64,000 bases of DNA, from positions 62,001 through 126,000 of the forward strand of contig JADJPL010000011.1 in NCBI GenBank assembly GCA_016713275.1, written 5' to 3'. Of this stretch, positions 59,500 through 64,000 are shown piece by piece (the stretch's first letter is position 1; each line of letters begins with the position of its first letter). This DNA is from Haliscomenobacter sp. GTDB taxonomy: Bacteria > Bacteroidota > Bacteroidia > Chitinophagales > Saprospiraceae. Under the pieces are notes generated by a model, which searched no databases, was not told where the DNA came from, and saw nothing but the letters and a program-made list of their open reading frames with translations. The translations under genes and the position numbers were made by a program.

Positions 59500-59976
59500 A
59501 TGGAACAAGCAGAGATCATCCTATACCAGTCGGAAGACGGCAGTCCCAAAATCGAGGTGCGCCTGGTGGACGAGAGCGTCTGGCTCACGTCGAACCAGTT
59601 GGCGGAGTTGTTTCAAAAAGCGAAGTCCACCATCAGCGAGCACATCCGGCATATCTTCGAAGAAGGCGAACTCGCCGAGAACGAGGTAACTGTTCGGAAT
59701 TTCCGAACAGTTCAAAACGAAGGCGGACGGGATGTGGAAAGAGCTTTGGATTTTTACAATCTCGATGTAATTATCTCCGTCGGCTACCGGGTCAAATCCC
59801 ACCGCGGCACGCAGTTCCGCATCTGGGCTACCCAACGCCTCCGGGAATACATCATCAAAGGCTTCACACTCGAAGGCCCGGCAACAAGAAAACCTGGTTT
59901 AAAACCACCGGGCGAACGCAGGGGGGGGTGGAACAAGGGACACAAACGGGGGTTTGGGGGATTGTGTAGAAATTAA
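59500..59976 (+). pseudogene. RhuM family protein, C-terminally truncated
   Basis: The first about 125 residues match RhuM-family (virulence protein RhuM) N-termini: IILYQSEDGSPKIEVRLVDESVWLTSNQLAELF, STISEHIRHIFEEGEL and YNLDVIISVGYRVKSHRGTQFRIWATQRLREYIIKGFTL. Complete members are over 300 aa. After FTLEG the sequence becomes G-rich and unrelated (a run of eight G near 59920) and stops at 59976. It is therefore truncated or disrupted. The S9 peptidase gene starts 27 bases later. RhuM proteins are often found near type I and III restriction systems; function unclear. Confidence 0.75.
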
Positions 59977-60003
59977 TTAGTTCCTCTCTCAAATCCAACA
60001 CCC

Positions 60004-62043
60004 ATGGTATTTTATCCTTCCTCCCGCAAGCAGGTTACCCTTTCCTTCCGGTCCTTTATCATGAGCGCCTTCTCCCTGGCATGGGGAATCTTCTGTCTGC
60101 CCTTTTCCCTTTCCGGGCAAGGCCAGCTCCTGGCGCTTGAAGACATGCACCAGATCGTGGCGCTGTCTGCTCCCCGAATCTCCCCCGATGGCCAATCGGC
60201 GGTGTTTATTCACCGCACAACGGATTACGAGAACAACCGGTATGTGCGCCAATTGATGGCCATCGACATACCGACGCGCCAAACCCGGGTCCTGGTTGCC
60301 GAACGGCCGGGAATCTCGGACCCGCAATGGGCGCCCGATGGCGGCACGCTGGCTTTTCTGGCCTCCGGCCCCAACGGCGCCCAGCTCTTCTTGCTCCCGG
60401 TGAAAGGCGGGGAAGCTCAAAAGGCAACCCTGGCCCCGGGAGGTATCAGCCGCTATGCCTGGAGCCCAGATGGCAAAAGGATCGCTTTCATTGCAGAAGC
60501 AGAACCTACGCCTGCCCCCACCGGCGCGGTGCGCTTCAACGACGCCTTTGAAGTGGGGAGCAATGACTACCTGGCAGATGAAGCCCCCAACGCCAGACAT
60601 ATCTGGGTTCTGGATCTGGACAGCAAAAAATCCAGCCGGCTAACCTCCGATTCGATTACCGTAGCCACCGGGCTCTCCGTTTCGTCGCTTTCGTGGTCGC
60701 CCGACGGCCGGTTCATCGCTTTTATCCGGTATGCTTCTCCCTTTTCGGGGGATTCGGACCTAAGTAAAGCCTACCTTTTGAATGTCGCAGATAAAACGAT
60801 CCGTCCGGTGACCTCCAATACCCATCTGGAAGGGCCGGTGTACTTCTCCCCAGATAGAATCCACCTGGCTTTTGGTTATCCCAGAGACGGCGTTCCTGCC
60901 AACCTCAACGAAGTGTACCAAACCGGAGGGGGACAAGAACCTCCAATTTCCCGAAGCCGCAACCTGGACCGCGAAGTGCTCAACTTTCAATGGCTTTCCG
61001 GCGGCCGGCTGCTGCTCGACGTACAAGACGATGCCCAATCCAGGCTTTGGATCATCAGCCCAGGCGGACAGCAATCGATGGCGCCCCTGGGGCCGGTCAT
61101 CGACCTGGAAGATTGGTCGGTGTCCTCTGCCGGGGCAATGGTGTTGACCGGATCCGAAACCTACCGGCCCAGTGAGCTGTATTACAAACCCAGCCTGGGC
61201 GCCGCACCCATCCGGCTGACGGATTTCAACCAGGCGTTGGCAGCAAAAAAACAGGGGAAACGCGAAGCGTTGACCTGGGAAAGCACCCATGGGTTGAAGC
61301 CTAACGGCATCGTCACCTATCCCCCCCATTTTGACCCCGGCAAAACCTATCCGTTGATCGTCTACATCCATGGAGGCCCGACCGCTTCTTCCAGTTTGGG
61401 ATTCAGTATGCAAGCGCAGTGGATGGCCGCCAGGGGATGGGTTGTTCTGGAACCCAACTACAGGGGCAGCAATAACCTCGGAAATGCGTTTCAGAGCGCT
61501 ATTGCCAACGACGCCGCCCCCGGGCCTGGCGAAGACGTGATGAGCGGGGTCCAGGCATTGATCGCAAAAGGGTTTATCGATGAAAAACGCATTGGGGTTT
61601 CGGGCTGGTCGTATGGAGGATGGATGACCGCCTGGATGATCGGCCGCTACCCCGACGTTTGGGCTGCTGCTATGGCCGGCGCCGCTCCAATTGACTATAC
61701 CGACATGTACAGCCTCAACGACCTCAACCGCATGCGCCGCCATGCCATCACGGACTCTCCCTATAAAGGCGACAACCTCCAGGCTGCCTATGCGCAATCG
61801 CCGATCTCCAACCTGTCCAAAATAAGGACCCCCACCCTGATCCAGTCCAAGACAGCAGATGCCCGGGTTACGATCACCGGGTCCTATAAGCTGTTTCATG
61901 CCCTGCGCGACAATGGCGTGCCGGTGCAGTTTATCGCTTATCCCGGGCCCGGGCATACCCTGAGCGATCCCGTGCGGGCCATGGAAGTGTGGGTGCGGTG
62001 GTTGGGGTGGATGGAAACCTATCTACAAGCGAATAGGCCTTAG
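60004..62043 (+). CDS. Prolyl oligopeptidase family serine peptidase (S9)
   Basis: Exported S9 peptidase. An N-terminal hydrophobic signal (MSAFSLAWGIFCLPFSLSGQ) suggests the start could be 60004 or the internal ATG at 60061. A beta-propeller region with WD40-like PD40 blades (DPQWAPDGGTLAFLASGPNG, SLSWSPDGRFIAFIRYAS) spans about 40-400. The catalytic domain has Ser in VSGWSYGGWMTAWM, Asp in QSKTADARVTITGS and His in PGPGHTLSD. At 679 aa the length is usual for DPP4/acylaminoacyl-peptidase-like members. It cleaves short peptides in the periplasm, from family knowledge. Confidence 0.93.
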   Translation: MVFYPSSRKQVTLSFRSFIMSAFSLAWGIFCLPFSLSGQGQLLALEDMHQIVALSAPRISPDGQSAVFIHRTTDYENNRYVRQLMAIDIPTRQTRVLVAERPGISDPQWAPDGGTLAFLASGPNGAQLFLLPVKGGEAQKATLAPGGISRYAWSPDGKRIAFIAEAEPTPAPTGAVRFNDAFEVGSNDYLADEAPNARHIWVLDLDSKKSSRLTSDSITVATGLSVSSLSWSPDGRFIAFIRYASPFSGDSDLSKAYLLNVADKTIRPVTSNTHLEGPVYFSPDRIHLAFGYPRDGVPANLNEVYQTGGGQEPPISRSRNLDREVLNFQWLSGGRLLLDVQDDAQSRLWIISPGGQQSMAPLGPVIDLEDWSVSSAGAMVLTGSETYRPSELYYKPSLGAAPIRLTDFNQALAAKKQGKREALTWESTHGLKPNGIVTYPPHFDPGKTYPLIVYIHGGPTASSSLGFSMQAQWMAARGWVVLEPNYRGSNNLGNAFQSAIANDAAPGPGEDVMSGVQALIAKGFIDEKRIGVSGWSYGGWMTAWMIGRYPDVWAAAMAGAAPIDYTDMYSLNDLNRMRRHAITDSPYKGDNLQAAYAQSPISNLSKIRTPTLIQSKTADARVTITGSYKLFHALRDNGVPVQFIAYPGPGHTLSDPVRAMEVWVRWLGWMETYLQANRP

Positions 62044-62069
62044 TTCATTACCAGAATACTTACTCCATC

Positions 62070-62900
62070 GTGACGATAGAAACCTTTGTTCCGTCCGCTC
62101 CGCTGAATCAATTTATTGGCTTTTTTCTGTTTTATGAGGGGTTAAACCCTCCTCATGAAGGCGATCGGTTTCTTCCGGACGGCAATACCGAACTCCTGAT
62201 CGACCTTGCGGACGAACCCAAATTTATTTTTGACAATGATACCCTTAAACCCATTCAAACCGTTAAAAAAGTGTGGGTGTCAGGGATTCGAACGGCTCCG
62301 ATCACCATTCCTTCAGGCAGAGGGTTCCGGATGTTTCTGATTCATTTTAACCCTGGAATGGCCTTGCCTTTTTACCGCATTCCGCTATACGAGATCAAGG
62401 ACCTGGTGGTGGAAGCCGATTTGGTATTCGGCCCGGATATTCTCCGCCTACGAAATTTGTTGCTTCACGCGCCTACGGTTCGGGATATGTTCTACGTGGC
62501 TTCCCAGTTCATGCTGGATTGGGGAAAAGCTGGGTTGAATCCTGATCCAGCTTTTCAATGCATCCAATATGCGGTTCAGCAAATGACCCTTCAAGCAGAG
62601 CAGATCTCGCTTAATGAACTCGTCGGGCGCATTGGCTATTCCAGCAAGCACTTCATCCACCTCTTTAAGAAACAGGTTGGCGTCACGCCAAAGGAATACC
62701 TGAAAATCATGCGATTCCAGAAAGTGGTCCTGGAATTGGAGCAGCAAACGAATCTGCCCCACTGGACCCATCTGGCACTGGATTGTGGGTACTATGATCA
62801 GGCCCATTTCATCCACGACTTCAAACAATTTTCCGGTTTTACCCCCGAGGAATACCTGAATCGAAAAAAAGACCTTCTCAACTACGTTCCGGTCGGGTAG
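62070..62900 (+). CDS. AraC family transcriptional regulator
   Basis: GTG start (GTGACGATAGAAACC). The N-terminal about 150 residues form a ligand or sensory domain of the DUF6597 type (FVPSAPLNQFIGFFLFYEGL, FLPDGNTELLIDLADEP), common in Bacteroidota AraC proteins. The C-terminal double HTH is VGRIGYSSKHFIHLFKKQVGVTPKEYLKIMRF and ALDCGYYDQAHFIHDFKQFSGFTPEEYL. At 276 aa the length is normal. The regulated genes are unknown; it lies 26 bases after the S9 peptidase and before an unrelated DUF4287-type gene. Confidence 0.92.
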   Translation: MTIETFVPSAPLNQFIGFFLFYEGLNPPHEGDRFLPDGNTELLIDLADEPKFIFDNDTLKPIQTVKKVWVSGIRTAPITIPSGRGFRMFLIHFNPGMALPFYRIPLYEIKDLVVEADLVFGPDILRLRNLLLHAPTVRDMFYVASQFMLDWGKAGLNPDPAFQCIQYAVQQMTLQAEQISLNELVGRIGYSSKHFIHLFKKQVGVTPKEYLKIMRFQKVVLELEQQTNLPHWTHLALDCGYYDQAHFIHDFKQFSGFTPEEYLNRKKDLLNYVPVG

Positions 62901-62986
62901 GTAATTTTTTTACAATGCGGCGCCGGATAATTCGGTTATTCTTGCACCATAGATGCCCTTTTTTCTTCACCCAAAATGTTGTTGTT

Positions 62987-63529
62987 ATGGAAGACACCAT
63001 GATTGAAAACCTTCGGAAAAACACCGGAAAATCCCTGGAGGAGTGGATTGCCATTGTCAAAGCCGGCGGTTTTCAAAAGCACGGCGAAATCATCAAGTTC
63101 CTGAAAGAAAGCCATGGGTTCACCCACGGGTTCGCCAATCTGGTGGCGCATAAAGCAAAGGGTTCGGATGCCGGATCTGCGGAGGACCCCCAGCAATTGA
63201 TCGACCAGCAATACCAGGGCAAAGAGAACCTGAGGCCGGTTTATGAAAAGCTCATTGAGGCCATCAGCAGCTTTGGCCCCGACGTGGAGATCGCCCCAAA
63301 GAACGCCTATGTCAGTATCCGGCGGAAAAAGCAATTCGCTCTGCTCCAGCCATCTACAAAGACCCGGCTGGATGTTGGCATCAACCTGAAAGGGGTAGAA
63401 CCTCAGGGCCGCCTCGAGAAATCAGGTAGTTTCAATTCCATGTGCTCCCACCGCGTACGCACGGAAACGCCCACCGACATCGACGCCGATCTCATTTCCT
63501 GGCTCCAAGCCGCTTACGAACAAGCTTAA
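62987..63529 (+). CDS. DUF4287/DUF5655 domain-containing protein
   Basis: Start at MEDTMIENLRKNTGKSLEEW, 24 codons inside the longest frame. The N-terminal half resembles DUF4287 (TGKSLEEWIAIVKAGGFQKHGEIIKFLKESHGFTHGFANLVAHKA), the C-terminal half DUF5655 (VYEKLIEAISSFGPDVEIAPKNAYVSIRRKKQFALLQPS). At 180 aa this is the usual fused form. The biochemical role is unknown; DUF5655 domains have been linked to transport of small compounds, without proof. The following lipoprotein gene begins 12 bases later. Confidence 0.88.
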   Translation: MEDTMIENLRKNTGKSLEEWIAIVKAGGFQKHGEIIKFLKESHGFTHGFANLVAHKAKGSDAGSAEDPQQLIDQQYQGKENLRPVYEKLIEAISSFGPDVEIAPKNAYVSIRRKKQFALLQPSTKTRLDVGINLKGVEPQGRLEKSGSFNSMCSHRVRTETPTDIDADLISWLQAAYEQA

Positions 63530-63541
63530 AACGCGCTTACC

Positions 63542-64000
63542 ATGAGAATCTACCTTTTAATCCTTGTCTTGGCAGGACTTCTGGCTGCCTGCTCTAAAAA
63601 ACTGGTTCAGGAAGCGAATACTCCTGAAAAATCCGGACTGAAGATCGCCTACAACGTCTTTATGCCAAACACCAAATCCGACTACAACGTATTCGCGATG
63701 AACCTCGACGGCAGCGGCCAAAAAGACATTACCAACCACCCGGATGTGGCCTGGACCTACTACGCTTATGACAACCGCCTGTTTTTCATCAGCGACCGCG
63801 ACACGTGCTACCGTTGTTATTTTCTTTATGAAACGGATGCCGAGGGGCAAAACGTCCGAAAAGTGTCCAACCTTCAGTTGGAAGACTCCTGGATGAGTGC
63901 GCGGAATAGGGGCGGAGAAATGGTCGTTGCCGGCCGCATTGGCCGGGAGGTGCGCTACCAACTCTTCGTCGTCAATACCAGCGACGGCAGCTACCGGCAA
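63542..64000 (+). CDS. Lipoprotein with WD40-like (TolB/PD40) domain, partial
   Basis: Runs off the window edge, with 153 residues visible. Lipoprotein signal MRIYLLILVLAGLLAAC, lipobox LAAC. The mature part reads LKIAYNVFMPNTKSDYNVFAMNLDGSGQKDITNHPDVAWTYYAYDNRLFFISDRD, a PD40/TolB-like beta-propeller blade pattern. It is probably a periplasmic or surface protein of the TolB-propeller class that binds other proteins or glycans. It follows the DUF4287-type gene by 12 bases. The C-terminal domains are not visible. Confidence 0.78.
   Translation, partial: MRIYLLILVLAGLLAACSKKLVQEANTPEKSGLKIAYNVFMPNTKSDYNVFAMNLDGSGQKDITNHPDVAWTYYAYDNRLFFISDRDTCYRCYFLYETDAEGQNVRKVSNLQLEDSWMSARNRGGEMVVAGRIGREVRYQLFVVNTSDGSYRQ

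Noticed and set aside
63557..64000. Minus-strand open frame of 147 aa at the window end
   Set aside because: The plus strand encodes a clear lipoprotein signal and propeller blade; the minus frame is its shadow.

Overview
The window is chromosomal DNA of a Bacteroidota bacterium, most likely from the Saprospiraceae or a near relative. The evidence is a SusC/SusD/SusE-type operon, a subtilase ending in a T9SS sorting domain, several matches to the Bacteroidota -7 promoter element TAnnTTTG, many lipoproteins, and few recognisable Shine-Dalgarno sites. The family-level assignment is inference. I saw no rRNA, tRNA, CRISPR array, complete insertion sequence or prophage.

Layout. 0-10 kb: dnaB, a frameshifted secreted coiled-coil protein, an ABC-2 ATPase/permease pair, a sensor kinase, a DUF3089 lipoprotein and a membrane glycosyltransferase-TPR protein. 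10-20 kb: an operon of three secreted amidohydrolase-fold proteins of which only the middle one keeps its metal ligands, a FAD oxidoreductase, an NlpC/P60 lipoprotein, a T9SS subtilase, a GNAT-like protein and AlkA. 20-31 kb: an AstE-like deacylase, ligA, a NUDIX hydrolase, an O-antigen ligase-like protein whose 3' end lies in a MITE, then pheS, hisS, gatA and a lipoprotein. 31-46.6 kb: rnpA, radC, an MsbA-like exporter, an acyltransferase, CotH, a Kir channel, an ECF sigma operon, a DMT exporter, a TPR protein, and a LolC/E-like permease operon with two lipoprotein cyclophilins. 46.6-53.3 kb: a 1 kb repeat-rich gap and the Sus-like operon. 53.3-56 kb: an arsenic operon (arsR, arsM, acr3) with two matching operator palindromes. 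57.3-60 kb: a small island of toxin-antitoxin and defence-like genes and remnants. 60-64 kb: an S9 peptidase, an AraC regulator, a DUF4287/DUF5655-type protein and a partial lipoprotein.

The most unusual signal is between the genes. At least ten intergenic spots carry runs of 7-base tandem units. The unit differs from place to place but the period is constant. Many runs are paired with a reverse-complement run, some bracket MITE-like elements, and several begin at or supply a stop codon. Four other short repeat families are present: two MITE-like families, a 55-base double-hairpin element with a compensatory base change, and a 28-base tandem hairpin array.

About a dozen genes carry single-base frameshifts, mostly in homopolymers. 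This pattern fits uncorrected long-read indels better than true gene decay, so those genes are annotated as whole loci with the shift noted.
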